The position numbers were made by a program, and so were the translations under genes. A DNA stretch of 64,000 bases from Streptomyces fumigatiscleroticus (lineage in GTDB: Bacteria > Actinomycetota > Actinomycetes > Streptomycetales > Streptomycetaceae): NCBI RefSeq assembly GCF_014647975.1, contig NZ_BMQF01000016.1:145342-209341 (forward strand). Direction: 5' to 3'. The notes under the pieces are model-generated. The model was not told the DNA's origin. It ran no database searches and saw only the letters and a program-made list of their open reading frames with translations. How positions within the stretch are numbered: the stretch's first letter is position 1; each line of letters starts with the position of its first letter. Of the stretch, positions 8,171-17,791 are shown piece after piece.

Positions 8171-9166
8171 GTGCGAGGCGTTCCCGTTCCCGCCGCCCTG
8201 CGCCGCTGCGCCCTGGTGTCCGCGATGTGCGCCGTGGCCGCGTCCTGCGGCGGCCCGGGCGCGGCGGGCGGCGGCGACAGCGGGCTGCCCGGGCCCCCGA
8301 CCGGCGTGACCGCCACCGCGGGCAGCGCGACCAGCGTCCACGTCATGTGGAACGCGGTGGCCCCGGACGCCCGCATCGACGGGTACGCGGTGTACCGCGG
8401 CCCCACGAAGGTGAAGGACGTACCCGGTTCGGAGCACATGGTCGACGTCACCCGGCTGCGGCCGTCCACCACCTACGTCTTCACCGTGCGGGCGCGGGAC
8501 TCCGGCGGACGCCTCGGGCCGCGCAGCCGTCAGGTGCGGGCGACGACGCCCGCCGCCGCCCCGGCCGACCGCTCGGCGCCGACGCCGCCGGGCGGGCTGC
8601 GCGGCCGGGCGGCCGGCAGCCGGGCGGTCCAGCTGTCCTGGTCGGCGTCGCGGGACGACCGGGAGGTGGTGTCGTACGACATCGAGCAGGGCGGCACCAG
8701 GATCCACAGCGTGGGCGGGAGCCAGACGGCGGCCGTGGTCACCGGGCTGCGGCCTGGCACCCGGTACTCCTTCACCGTCCGCGCCCGGGACGCGGCCGGC
8801 CATCTCTCCCCCGCCGGTGCCGCGGTCCGGCTCACCACCCCGGGCGACGACGACGGGCGCGCCACCGCACCCACCGGTCTGCGGGCGACCGCCCGCCGGG
8901 CCGGCGGCGCGTACTACATCGACCTCGCCTGGACCCTGCCGCGCACGGACGGCGTGGTCACCGAGTACCAGATCCATCTGGACGGACGCCCGGCCACCTC
9001 CCTGGTCTACGGCGGGGACGCGCCGCGCGACCGGGCGGCGTACAGCTTCTACGCGGGCGAGGACGCCGGTGTCACCCACCGGGTGCGGATCCGCGCCAAG
9101 CTGCCGGACGGGACCTGGGGCGGCTTCTCGGCCCAGCGGACGGTGATGACCGGCGCACCCCGGTGA
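8171..9166 (+). CDS. Lipoprotein with three fibronectin type III domains
   Basis: A 331-residue predicted surface lipoprotein. The signal region ends in a lipobox-like VAASC, giving a lipid-anchored Cys near residue 26. Three FnIII domains follow, starting near residues 40, 137 and 232, each with the family pattern (P..GL/V...W....Y.I...G..T.Y.F.V.A.D). There is no catalytic domain. In Streptomyces such modules are usually linkers of chitinases and cellulases; here they stand alone, next to a chitosanase and a DasR-like site. A role holding or presenting polysaccharide at the cell surface is an inference. The GTG start is fixed by GGAGG six bases upstream. Confidence 0.82.
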   Translation: MRGVPVPAALRRCALVSAMCAVAASCGGPGAAGGGDSGLPGPPTGVTATAGSATSVHVMWNAVAPDARIDGYAVYRGPTKVKDVPGSEHMVDVTRLRPSTTYVFTVRARDSGGRLGPRSRQVRATTPAAAPADRSAPTPPGGLRGRAAGSRAVQLSWSASRDDREVVSYDIEQGGTRIHSVGGSQTAAVVTGLRPGTRYSFTVRARDAAGHLSPAGAAVRLTTPGDDDGRATAPTGLRATARRAGGAYYIDLAWTLPRTDGVVTEYQIHLDGRPATSLVYGGDAPRDRAAYSFYAGEDAGVTHRVRIRAKLPDGTWGGFSAQRTVMTGAPR

Positions 9167-9322
9167 GAAGCCGGACCGGCCCGTGTCACCTGCGCGGACG
9201 CGCCCGGCGTGCGGGCCGGGCCGGGACCGCGTTGGCTGCCGCTGAGGCAGCACGGGCGTTCCCCGATCCTCGGCGGCGCCACGGACGCACCGCCGACCGT
9301 GCCGCCGGAGGGCAGTTCACCC

Positions 9323-9880
9323 ATGCGCACACTCCAGCCACTCCTCCGCCCGGGCGTGACCCTCGTCGCCGCCGCGCTGCCCCTCGCCCCGGCCGCCGGA
9401 GCGGCCGTCGCGGCCTCGGGGATCTCGGTGAGCACCAGCGGCACGACGGTCTCGGTGACGACCGGCGCGTGCAGCCGGATCGGCGACCGGTGGGGCACCG
9501 CCTCCCTGCTCAACAGCGGCCAGACCACCTTCGCCCAGGGCCGCCAGCTGCCGCTGTCGGGCACCGCCGCCGGCCAGTCCGCCACCTGGCCGTATGTCGG
9601 CGCGGGCACCTACACGGTCGTCGTCATGTGCTCCAACGGCAACACCGCGGGCACCCAGTCCGTCATCGTCTCCCCCGCCGCCGCACCCTCCCGCGCCGCC
9701 TCCAGGGCCCCGACCATCTCCGCCACGGCCTCGCCGTCCCGGGGCGTCATGGGCGGTCTCGGCGGGACCGCCCGGGACTACGGCACCGTGACCCTGGTGG
9801 CGGGCGGTGCGCTGGTCGGGGCCGGGACGGTCGGCGCGGCCTGGTATCTGCGCAGCCGCACCCGGCCGCGCCGGTACTGA
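9323..9880 (+). CDS. Secreted cell-surface protein with C-terminal membrane anchor
   Basis: A 185-residue protein of unknown function. It has a Sec-type signal peptide (MRTLQPLLRPGVTLV to about residue 35). A compact domain with two cysteines follows (TGACSR and VMCSNG), probably disulfide-linked, then a Ser/Ala/Pro-rich spacer. A single C-terminal membrane helix (TVTLVAGGALVGAGTVGAAWYL) ends in an Arg-rich tail. The layout resembles small actinobacterial wall-anchored proteins, but no LPxTG-type sortase motif is visible. GGAGGG ten bases upstream supports this ATG. Confidence 0.75.
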   Translation: MRTLQPLLRPGVTLVAAALPLAPAAGAAVAASGISVSTSGTTVSVTTGACSRIGDRWGTASLLNSGQTTFAQGRQLPLSGTAAGQSATWPYVGAGTYTVVVMCSNGNTAGTQSVIVSPAAAPSRAASRAPTISATASPSRGVMGGLGGTARDYGTVTLVAGGALVGAGTVGAAWYLRSRTRPRRY

Positions 9881-9914
9881 CCCGGCCGTCCGGTCCGGCC
9901 GTTCCCGCCCGCCG

Positions 9915-10466
9915 TCAGGCCGGCTCCTGGCCGGGCAGCTCGGCGAACTCCGCCAGCGCGTGTCTGAGCCACCGCGTCCAGAAGGTCTCCAGGTCGATGC
10001 CGGCCCGCAGCACCAGGTGCTGCAACCGGTCCGGGGCGGTGTCCTTGCCGGGCGGGAAGTCGCGCCGCTCGATCTCCTCGTACTCCGCCAGCTGGCGTTC
10101 GTGCAGCTCGAGATGGCGCCGCAGATCGGACTCCAGGCCCGCGGTGCCGACCACGGCGGCGGCCCGCAGCCGCAGCAGCAGCGCGTCCCGCAGCGGCTTG
10201 GGGTCCTGCTCGGCGGCGGTCCAGCGGGCCAGTTCGGCGCGGCCCGCGGGCAGGACCTCGTAGCTCTTCTTCTGCCCGCGGGCCGGCTGCTCGGCCGGCA
10301 GCGCCCGGATCAGGCCCTCGGCCTCCAGTTTTCCCAGTTCGCGATAGATCTGCTGGTGCGTCGCCGACCAGAAGTAGCCGATCGACCGGTCGAACCGGCG
10401 GGTCAGCTCCAGCCCCGAGGACGGCTTCTCGAGCAGGGCGGTGAGGATCGCGTGCGGGAGTGACAT
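9915..10466 (-). CDS. PadR family transcriptional regulator
   Basis: A 183-residue regulator. The N-terminal winged helix is typical of PadR: MSLPHAILTALLEKPSSG, then SATHQQIYRELGKLEAEGLI and a basic KKSYEVLPAGRAEL wing. The C-terminal half is helical with a conserved W/LRH pattern and probably dimerises. It lies 41 bases downstream of the dienoyl-CoA reductase gene on the same strand, so the two may be co-transcribed. PadR proteins usually repress genes for aromatic or lipophilic compound metabolism. Confidence 0.88.
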   Translation of the reverse strand: MSLPHAILTALLEKPSSGLELTRRFDRSIGYFWSATHQQIYRELGKLEAEGLIRALPAEQPARGQKKSYEVLPAGRAELARWTAAEQDPKPLRDALLLRLRAAAVVGTAGLESDLRRHLELHERQLAEYEEIERRDFPPGKDTAPDRLQHLVLRAGIDLETFWTRWLRHALAEFAELPGQEPA

Positions 10467-10507
10467 GGGGTCATCCTAGGGACGGCCCCCGACGGCCGGG
10501 ACGGGTC

Positions 10508-12523
10508 CTACAGGGCGGCGGCCAGCTCCGTGCCCTGCTTGATCGCACGCTTGGCGTCCAGCTCGGCGGCCACGTCGGCACCGCCGATCAGATGGGCGCT
10601 CCGCCCGGCGGCCACCAGCTCCCCGTACAGGTCGCGGCGCGGTTCCTGGCCCGTGCACAGGACGATCGTGTCGACCTCGAGCACGGTGGACTCGCCGTCG
10701 ACCGTGACATGCAGCCCGGCGTCGTCGATCCGGTCGTAGCGCACGCCCGGGACCATGGTGACGCCGCGGTGCTTGAGCTCGGTGCGGTGGATCCAGCCGG
10801 TGGTCCTGCCGAGTCCGGCGCCGACCTTGGTCGTTCTGCGCTGGAGCAGGTGGACGGTGCGCGGCGGGGCGGGGCGCTCGGGCGCGGCCAGTCCGCCCGG
10901 CGCGCGGTAGTCCATGTCGACGCCCCAGTTGCGGAAGTACGTCTCCGGGTCCTCGTGGGCCTTGTCGCCGCCGTCGGTGAGGTACGCGGCGACGTCGAAG
11001 CCGATGCCGCCGGCGCCGAGGACCGCGACCCGGTCGCCGACGGGGGCGCCGTCCCTGAGGACGTCGAGGTAGCCGAGGACGCTGGGGTGGTCGACGCCCG
11101 GGATGTCGGGGACGCGCGGGGTGACGCCGGTGGCGACCACGATCTCGTCGAAGCCGTCCAGGTCGGCGGCGGTGACGGGGGTGTTCAGCCGGACGTCCAC
11201 GCCCTGCTCGGCCAGCCGGGTGCGGAAGTAGCGCAGCGTCTCGTCGAACTCCTGCTTGCCGGGGACCTTGCGGGCCACGTCGAGCTGGCCGCCGATCTCG
11301 CCCGCGGCGTCGAAGAGCGTGACGTCGTGGCCGCGTTCGGCCGCCGTCACCGCGCAGGCCAGCCCGGCCGGGCCCGCGCCGGCCACCGCGACGCGTTTGC
11401 GCAGCCGGGTCGGGGAGAGCACCAGCTCGGTCTCGTGGCAGGCGCGCGGATTGACCAGGCAGGAGGTGAGCTTCCCGCTGAAGGTGTGGTCGAGGCAGGC
11501 CTGGTTGCAGCCGATGCAGGTGTTGATCGCCTCGGGCCGGCCGGCCGCGGCCTTGGCGACGAAGTCGGGGTCGGCGAGCATCGGGCGGGCCAGGGAGACC
11601 ATGTCGGCGCACCCCTCGGCGAGCAGCCGCTCGGCCAGCTCGGGGGTGTTGATCCGGTTGGTGGTGACGAGCGGGACCGTCACCTCGCCCATGAGCCGCT
11701 TGGTGACCCAGGTGTACGCCCCGCGCGGCACCGAGGTGGCGATGGTCGGGATGCGGGCCTCGTGCCAGCCGATGCCGGTGTTGATGATCGTGGCCCCGGC
11801 GGCCTCGACGGCCCGGGCGAGGGTGATCACCTCGTCCAGCGTGGAGCCGCCGTCCACCAGGTCCAGCATGGACAGCCGGTAGACGACGATGAAGTCCTCG
11901 CCGACCGCCTCCCGCACCCGACGGACGATCTCCACCGGGAAGCGCATCCGGTTCTCGTACGAGCCGCCCCAGCGGTCGGTGCGGTGGTTGGTCCGCGCCG
12001 CGACGAACTCGTTGATCAGGTAGCCCTCGGAGCCCATGATCTCCACGCCGTCGTACCCGGCCGACCGGGCCAGACGGGCGGTGCGGACGTAGTCGTCGAC
12101 GGTCCGCTCGACCTCGGCGCCGGTGAGCTCGCGCGGCACGTGCGGGCTGATCGGCGCCTTCAGCGGGCTCGGCGCGACGAGGCCGGGGTGGTAGGCGTAC
12201 CGGCCGAAGTGCAGGATCTGGAGCGCGATCCGGCCGCCCTCGCGGTGCACGGCGTCGGTGACGACCCGGTGCCGCCCGGCCTCGGCCTCGGTGGTGAGCT
12301 TGGCGCCGCCCTCGTAGGGCCGGCCCTCCTCGTTGGGCGCGATGCCGCCGGTGACGATCAGGCCCACTCCGCCGCGGGCGCGGGCCGCGTAGAAGGCCGC
12401 CATCCGCTCGAAGCCGCGCTCGGCCTCCTCCAGGCCTACGTGCATGGAGCCCATGAGGACGCGGTTGGGCAGCGTGGTGAAGCCCAGGTCGAGCGGGCTC
12501 AGCAGGTGCGGGTAACGGCTCAT
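10508..12523 (-). CDS. fadH: NADPH-dependent 2,4-dienoyl-CoA reductase
   Basis: A 671-residue flavoenzyme reducing 2,4-dienoyl-CoA intermediates during beta-oxidation of unsaturated fatty acids. The N-terminal FMN TIM barrel resembles old yellow enzyme (residues 1-330). A 4Fe-4S cluster motif CIGCNQAC plus a fourth Cys (LTSCLVNP) falls near residues 334-350. The C-terminal FAD/NAD(P) domain has GAGPAGLACA and GAGGIGFDVA dinucleotide loops. The ATG is set by GGAGGG. A 20-base perfect palindrome lies 53 bases upstream of the start and probably regulates it. Confidence 0.93.
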   Translation of the reverse strand: MSRYPHLLSPLDLGFTTLPNRVLMGSMHVGLEEAERGFERMAAFYAARARGGVGLIVTGGIAPNEEGRPYEGGAKLTTEAEAGRHRVVTDAVHREGGRIALQILHFGRYAYHPGLVAPSPLKAPISPHVPRELTGAEVERTVDDYVRTARLARSAGYDGVEIMGSEGYLINEFVAARTNHRTDRWGGSYENRMRFPVEIVRRVREAVGEDFIVVYRLSMLDLVDGGSTLDEVITLARAVEAAGATIINTGIGWHEARIPTIATSVPRGAYTWVTKRLMGEVTVPLVTTNRINTPELAERLLAEGCADMVSLARPMLADPDFVAKAAAGRPEAINTCIGCNQACLDHTFSGKLTSCLVNPRACHETELVLSPTRLRKRVAVAGAGPAGLACAVTAAERGHDVTLFDAAGEIGGQLDVARKVPGKQEFDETLRYFRTRLAEQGVDVRLNTPVTAADLDGFDEIVVATGVTPRVPDIPGVDHPSVLGYLDVLRDGAPVGDRVAVLGAGGIGFDVAAYLTDGGDKAHEDPETYFRNWGVDMDYRAPGGLAAPERPAPPRTVHLLQRRTTKVGAGLGRTTGWIHRTELKHRGVTMVPGVRYDRIDDAGLHVTVDGESTVLEVDTIVLCTGQEPRRDLYGELVAAGRSAHLIGGADVAAELDAKRAIKQGTELAAAL

Positions 12524-12575
12524 CGGGCCCTCCGTGCGCGGTGACGTGCCTCTGTTCTAGAGGACGCCCCACCCT

Positions 12576-12595
12576 TTGTGCAACTAGTTGCACAA
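12576..12595. promoter_or_regulatory. 20-bp perfect palindromic operator upstream of fadH
   Basis: TTGTGCAACTAGTTGCACAA is a perfect 20-base palindrome lying 53-72 bases upstream of the fadH start. Its TTGCA half-sites resemble MarR/TetR operators. The stretch ACTAGTTGCACA also occurs upstream of the MarR gene at 43941. Confidence 0.7.
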
Positions 12596-12669
12596 TGAGG
12601 TGGCGCACAGCGGACCCGAGGGCCGTGCGGACATCCGCCCGCTCACCCGTCCGGGCCAACGGCCCGCAC

Positions 12670-13074
12670 TCAGTGGCTCGACAGCAGCAGATGCAGGTCG
12701 CGCTCCTGGTCCCCGGAGGCCCCGCACAGGTCCCGCACGGTGAACAGGTCGTCCAGAGTGGTCCGGAACTCCTCGATCGCCCAGTAGCCGCCCTGCACGT
12801 CGGCCGTCACGGAGGCGTCGAGCCGCACCGGGTCGCAGTGGCCCCGGTGCTCGCCCACGTCGTAGGTGCCGAGCCACACGGTCGGACGCACCTCGTGGTA
12901 GTCCCTCGGCACCTCGCCCGAGCGCCGGTCGGACGAGAAGCACGCGCACAGGGCGTCGAACACGATCCGGGCGTCCTCCTTGCTGCATCCGCTCAGCTCC
13001 ACCGACACGGTCTCCGGGTGTCCTCGCTCGCCCACCGTCGTGACGGATCCCGCGTGCGGTCGCTCGCCAGCCAT
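12670..13074 (-). CDS. Hypothetical protein
   Basis: A 134-residue cytoplasmic protein I do not recognise. It has no signal peptide or membrane segment. The centre has a mixed helix-strand pattern (KEDARIVFDALCACF) and the C-terminus is acidic with a DLHLLLSSH end. It contains three cysteines, two of them close together (CAC). The ATG is supported by GAGGAG eight bases upstream; a slightly longer open frame lacks such a signal. It stands alone between the fadH operator and the divergent phosphatase gene. Confidence 0.7.
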   Translation of the reverse strand: MAGERPHAGSVTTVGERGHPETVSVELSGCSKEDARIVFDALCACFSSDRRSGEVPRDYHEVRPTVWLGTYDVGEHRGHCDPVRLDASVTADVQGGYWAIEEFRTTLDDLFTVRDLCGASGDQERDLHLLLSSH

Positions 13075-13394
13075 CGTGATCGCTCCTCTCGTGGCACGGA
13101 GCGGCACCACGGAGGCTCCGCGGCACCGCGCCCCCCACCCCAGATAAGCACCCCCCGCGGCGGAGCACTACCGGCGCGGGTCCGCCGGGGCCGGGAGGCC
13201 GGCAGGCGGTCCATCGCGCCGTACGGACGTCTTCGGCCACGTCCCGGCGGCCGTTTACGCGGCGGCCGACGCCGGGTTGGGAGATGGTGGAGGAAGACGG
13301 CAGGGACGTCGAGGAAACGGCTCTGCACGCGCAGCGCACAGGAAGTCGGCACCGTGAAGGGCGTGCCGCGCGGATCGGCGAAGGCGGGCGTGGG
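13075..13394. other. Intergenic region, divergent promoters
   Basis: About 320 bases between the hypothetical gene and the phosphatase gene. The phosphatase frame stays open back to an ATG at 13284, but that stretch is Arg/Glu-rich and has no domain match. I see no other gene or RNA. Confidence 0.45.
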
Positions 13395-15470
13395 ATGAGT
13401 GCAGCCGGGTCCCCCGAGGTCGAGGGCGACGGACCGCCGGGCGGACCGGTGCGGCCCAGCGGACTGCTCGACGTGCTCGGCTTGGCCTCGGTGGTGCTGG
13501 ACGCCGAGGGCCGGATCGTGCTGTGGAGCCCTCAGGCCGAGGACCTCTTCGGCTACCCGGCGGCGGAGGCGCTGGGACAGTACGCCGCCCGGATCATGGT
13601 CCACGAGGAGCATGTCGAACTGGTCGTCAAGCTGTTCGCCGACGTCATGAAGACCGGCGAGGGCTGGGCCGGGGCCTTCCCCGTCCGGCACAAGGACGGC
13701 AGCACCCGGCTGGTGGAGTTCCGCAACATGCGGCTCTGCGACGACCGGGGCGAGGTGTACGCGCTGGGACTGGCGGCCGACCGGTCGACCGTACGCCGGC
13801 TGGAGCGGGACGTGGCGCTGTCGACGCGGGTCATCGCGCAGTCCCCCATCGGGCTGGCCGTGCTCGACACACAGCTGCGGTTCGTCTCGGTCAACCCGGC
13901 GCTGGAGCGGATCAACGGCGTGCCGGCCGCCGGTCATCTGGGACGGACGGTCGGCGAGGTGCTGCCGTCGCTGGACGCCGAGGCCCTGGAATCCGCGGCC
14001 CGCCGGGTGCTGGCCACCGGGCGGCCGGTGACCGACCGGACCACGACCGGCCGCACCCCGGCCGACCCGGACCGGGACCGGACCTGGACGGTCTCCCTCT
14101 ACCGGCTCCAGGACGCGCTCGGCACGGTGCTGGGCGTGGCCGTCTCGGTCGTGGACGTCACCGAGCAGTACCGGGCGGGCGCCGAGGCGGAGGCCGCCCG
14201 GCGGCGCCTGGCCGCCGTCGCCGACGCCTCCGCCCGGATCGGCACCACGCTGGAGCTGGACCGCACCGCGCACGAGCTGGCCGACGTCGCCGTGCCGGGG
14301 CTGGCCGACGTCGCGGCCGTGGACCTGCTCGACGCGGTGGTCAAGGGCCGCCGCACCAGACTGGGGCCCGCCGAACCGGCGGTCATGTGCGCCCTGGCCG
14401 TCCAGGCGGCCGACTACGAGGAGGCCCTGCAGGCGGCCGACCCGCCCGGACACGTGGCCCGGTACGCGCCCGACCGGCTGGTCACCGAGTGCGTGCGCAC
14501 CGGTTCGCCGGTGATGGTGGCACACGTCGGCGACGACGACCTCAGCCGCATCGCCCGCTCTCCCGAGGCGGCCGGGCTGCTGCGCCGGGCGGGCGTCCAC
14601 TCGTATCTGGCGGTGCCGCTGATCGCCCGCGGCGAGGTGCTCGGCGCCCTGGACCTGAAGCGGACGCACAACCCGCTGCCGTTCACCGAGGACGATCTGC
14701 TGCTGGCCCGGGAGCTGGCGGCCCGCGCGGCCGTGCAGATCGACAACGCCCGCTGGTACCGGCACGCCCGCGACTCCGCCCTCACCCTCCAGCGCAGCCT
14801 GCTGCCCAGCCATCCGCCGGTGACGGGCGGTCTGGAGGTCGCCTCCCGCTACCAGCCCGCGGAGGCCACCAGCGAGGTGGGCGGCGACTGGTTCGACGTC
14901 ATCGAGCTGGACGGCTGCAAGACCGCGCTGGTCGTGGGCGACGTGATGGGCAGCGGCATCACGGCGGCGGCGACCATGGGCCGGCTGCGCACCGCGACCA
15001 ACACCCTGGCCTCCCTCGGCCTCGACCCGGCGCTGCTGCTGGAGCACCTGGACCGGACGGCGGGCCTGGACGACTCCATCGCCACCTGTGTCTACGCCGT
15101 CCACGACCCGCATCTGCGGCAGTGCCGGATCGCCAACGCCGGGCATCTGCCGCCGGTCCGGGTCCGCGCCGGACGTCCGCCGGAGCTGCTCGACCTGCCC
15201 GCCGGGGTGCCGCTGGGCGTGGGCGGCGTCGCCTTCTCCACCACGACCGTCGACCTGGAGCCCGGCGACCGGCTGGTGCTGTACACCGACGGTCTGGTGG
15301 AGACCCGGCGCCGGCCCCTCGACGAGCGGCTCGGTGTGCTGCTCAGCCTCCTGCAAGGCGCCGACCGCCCCTTGCAGGAGGTCTGCGACCTGCTGCTGCG
15401 CACCCTGCACGAGCCGGACAACGCCGACGACGTGGCCCTGCTCATCGCGCGGGCGACGCGCCCCGCGTGA
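13395..15470 (+). CDS. PAS-PAS-GAF-PP2C phosphatase (SpoIIE/RsbU type)
   Basis: A 691-residue cytoplasmic signalling phosphatase. The domains in order are: PAS (about 20-120, LDVLGLASVVLDAEG), a second PAS (about 135-245, PIGLAVLD), GAF (about 265-440), and a C-terminal PP2C/SpoIIE domain (about 465-685). The PP2C domain keeps metal-binding acidic motifs (GGDWFDV, VVGDVMGSG, YTDGLVETR). Such proteins dephosphorylate STAS anti-anti-sigma factors to release sigma factors. The STAS/kinase pair at 20409-22321 is a possible partner by type only. The start is uncertain: the ATG at 13395 places the PAS domain right after a short tail. Confidence 0.88.
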   Translation: MSAAGSPEVEGDGPPGGPVRPSGLLDVLGLASVVLDAEGRIVLWSPQAEDLFGYPAAEALGQYAARIMVHEEHVELVVKLFADVMKTGEGWAGAFPVRHKDGSTRLVEFRNMRLCDDRGEVYALGLAADRSTVRRLERDVALSTRVIAQSPIGLAVLDTQLRFVSVNPALERINGVPAAGHLGRTVGEVLPSLDAEALESAARRVLATGRPVTDRTTTGRTPADPDRDRTWTVSLYRLQDALGTVLGVAVSVVDVTEQYRAGAEAEAARRRLAAVADASARIGTTLELDRTAHELADVAVPGLADVAAVDLLDAVVKGRRTRLGPAEPAVMCALAVQAADYEEALQAADPPGHVARYAPDRLVTECVRTGSPVMVAHVGDDDLSRIARSPEAAGLLRRAGVHSYLAVPLIARGEVLGALDLKRTHNPLPFTEDDLLLARELAARAAVQIDNARWYRHARDSALTLQRSLLPSHPPVTGGLEVASRYQPAEATSEVGGDWFDVIELDGCKTALVVGDVMGSGITAAATMGRLRTATNTLASLGLDPALLLEHLDRTAGLDDSIATCVYAVHDPHLRQCRIANAGHLPPVRVRAGRPPELLDLPAGVPLGVGGVAFSTTTVDLEPGDRLVLYTDGLVETRRRPLDERLGVLLSLLQGADRPLQEVCDLLLRTLHEPDNADDVALLIARATRPA

Positions 15471-15476
15471 CCCGTC

Positions 15477-16295
15477 TCACCGGACGCCGATCACGACATG
15501 GGCGTCCGACTCCTCACAGACGGCCAGCCGGGTGGCCAGGCCGGCCCGGGCGAAGGCGTCCACGGCGGCCGGGGCCTGGTGCTCACCGGTCTCGGTCAGG
15601 ACGCAGCCGCCGGGGGCCAGCCACCGGGGCGCCTCGGCGGCGACCCGGCGCAGCACGTCGAGGCCGTCCGCGCCGCCGTCGAGGGCGGCCTGCGGCTCGT
15701 GGTCCCGGGCCTCGGCGGGCAGCAGCGCGATCTCACCGGTGGGCACATAGGGGACGTTGGCCGTGAGGATGTCGACGCGTCCGCGCAGCTCGCCGGGGAG
15801 CGCACGGAAGAGATCGCCGGTGTGCACCCGGCCGCCGGCCGCGGCGACATTGCGCCGGGCGCAGCGCACGGCGGCCGGGTCGATGTCCGCAGCGTGCAGC
15901 TCGACGGGGCCCAGCCGGTCGGCCAGGGCCGCGCCGACGGCGCCCGAGCCGCAGCACAGGTCCACGACGACGGACGCGTCCGGCGCCTGCGCGAGGGCCT
16001 GGGTCACGAGGAACTCGGTACGGCGGCGGGGCACGAAGACGCCGGGTTCGACGGCGATGCGCAGACCGCAGAACCCGGCCCAGCCGACGACGAGTTCGAG
16101 GGGCAGGCCCGCGACCCGGCGCTCCACCAGGGCGGCGAGTTCCGTGGGGGTGCGGGCGGCGGACAGGAGCAACTCCGCCTCGTCCTCGGCGAAGACGCAG
16201 CCCGCGGCGCGGAGCGCGGCCACCACCGGCTCACGGGAGAGCGGGGACGAGGGCGACGGTGAGGACGAGGACGAGGCGGGGGAAAGAGCAGGCAT
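15477..16295 (-). CDS. PrmC-like protein-glutamine N5-methyltransferase homologue
   Basis: A 272-residue class I SAM-dependent methyltransferase of the HemK/PrmC superfamily. It has an N-terminal helical region (from REPVVAALRAAG), then FVPRRRTEFL, the SAM loop VVDLCCGSGAVGAAL and the catalytic-site motif NVPYVP. PrmC proper has NPPY; the NVPY form marks a related actinobacterial subfamily with unknown substrate. The N-terminus after MPALSPA is Ser/Pro-rich. The ATG has no strong ribosome-binding site, and the only AAAGG upstream is inside a hairpin (16303-16333). It is convergent with the phosphatase gene, six bases apart. Confidence 0.8.
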   Translation of the reverse strand: MPALSPASSSSSPSPSSPLSREPVVAALRAAGCVFAEDEAELLLSAARTPTELAALVERRVAGLPLELVVGWAGFCGLRIAVEPGVFVPRRRTEFLVTQALAQAPDASVVVDLCCGSGAVGAALADRLGPVELHAADIDPAAVRCARRNVAAAGGRVHTGDLFRALPGELRGRVDILTANVPYVPTGEIALLPAEARDHEPQAALDGGADGLDVLRRVAAEAPRWLAPGGCVLTETGEHQAPAAVDAFARAGLATRLAVCEESDAHVVIGVR

Positions 16296-16302
16296 GACAG
16301 CC

Positions 16303-16333
16303 GGGAGCCTTTCGGGACGCGAAGGGTGCTCCC
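16303..16333 (-). promoter_or_regulatory. Hairpin just upstream of the PrmC-like start
   Basis: On the minus strand GGGAG-CAC-CCTTCG pairs with CGAAAGG-CTCCC around a five-base loop, ending eight bases before the ATG. The only purine-rich candidate ribosome-binding site (AAAGG) lies in the stem, so the hairpin could limit translation. Confidence 0.4.
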
Positions 16334-16558
16334 GCGGTTCACCTATCGCCGGTGATCCGCGCCGTGTCGAGGTGAGAGCACCCGGGCCGGTACAGCGGTG
16401 ATGGGTCCCACCTCCTCGGTGTCCGGTGGCCGGGACGGTCCGCGGCCGGACGGACACCTTACCCGAACGGCCCGGTCCCGGCCGTCCCCCGCGCCGGTTC
16501 CGCGGCCGCCGCCCGGCCGCACCGTGAGTTGTACTCTGCAAGTGTCAAGGGAGGTTCC

Positions 16559-17038
16559 GTGGAAGCAGAGGGGTCCGACGAGAGGACCGGCGGCCTGGGC
16601 CCGTCCGTCGCGGACGCGGCCGTGGAGACGGTCCAGCGCGAGATGACGGTGTTCGCCCGCCGTGCCCGGGCCTCGGCGGGGCGCATGCATCCCGAGCTGT
16701 CGCTGGTGTCGTACACGCTGCTCGGGCATCTGGAGGAGAGCGGCGGCTGCCGGGCCACCGACCTGGCCGCCCACTACGCCCTGGACAAGTCCACCGTCAG
16801 CCGTCAGGTGGCGGTCCTGGAGCAGGCCGGGCTCGTCGGGCGGCGCCCGGACCCGGACGACGCCCGCGTGCAGATCCTGGAGCTGACCGAGGCCGGCCGG
16901 AGCGTCCTGGCCCGGGTCACCGTCCGGCGCCGGGCGGCCTTCCGGGAACGGCTCGCGGACTGGTCGGAGGAGGACCTGACGCGGTTCGCCGGGTATCTGG
17001 TGCGGTACAACGCCTGGCCGGAGCCGGGGGACGGCTGA
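16559..17038 (+). CDS. MarR family transcriptional regulator
   Basis: A 159-residue MarR regulator. The winged helix spans roughly residues 55-125 with CRATDLAAHYALDKSTVSRQV as the recognition segment and a RRPDPDDARVQ wing, flanked by dimerisation helices. The GTG start has AAGGGAGG four bases upstream; an in-frame TTG 30 bases earlier was rejected. A possible self-operator with TTG and CAA half-sites (TTGTACTCTGCAA, 16529-16541) precedes it. It diverges from the PrmC-like gene. The target genes are unknown. Confidence 0.88.
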   Translation: MEAEGSDERTGGLGPSVADAAVETVQREMTVFARRARASAGRMHPELSLVSYTLLGHLEESGGCRATDLAAHYALDKSTVSRQVAVLEQAGLVGRRPDPDDARVQILELTEAGRSVLARVTVRRRAAFRERLADWSEEDLTRFAGYLVRYNAWPEPGDG

Positions 17039-17185
17039 GCGCCCGCCGCCCGGGGGACCGGCCGCCCCGCGGAGCACGTACGGTTGAATAGGCAATCACC
17101 GTTGTCATCCGTCACCGGTCTGTCGGCACCGATGACGCCCGACCCGTGGGCCGCCGCCCGCAGCGGCCCGGAAGGCACCACCCGC

Positions 17186-17777
<592 letters not shown>

Positions 17778-17791
<14 letters not shown>

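Noticed and set aside
10460..12659. Two frames of about 700 residues covering fadH on both strands
   Set aside because: They lack domain motifs and follow the GC codon bias of the FadH gene, which has complete TIM-barrel, 4Fe-4S and FAD motifs.
16296..16558. T-box or other riboswitch in the leader of the PrmC-like gene
   Set aside because: There are hairpins, but no T-box GGTGG core or other riboswitch consensus that I can recognise.
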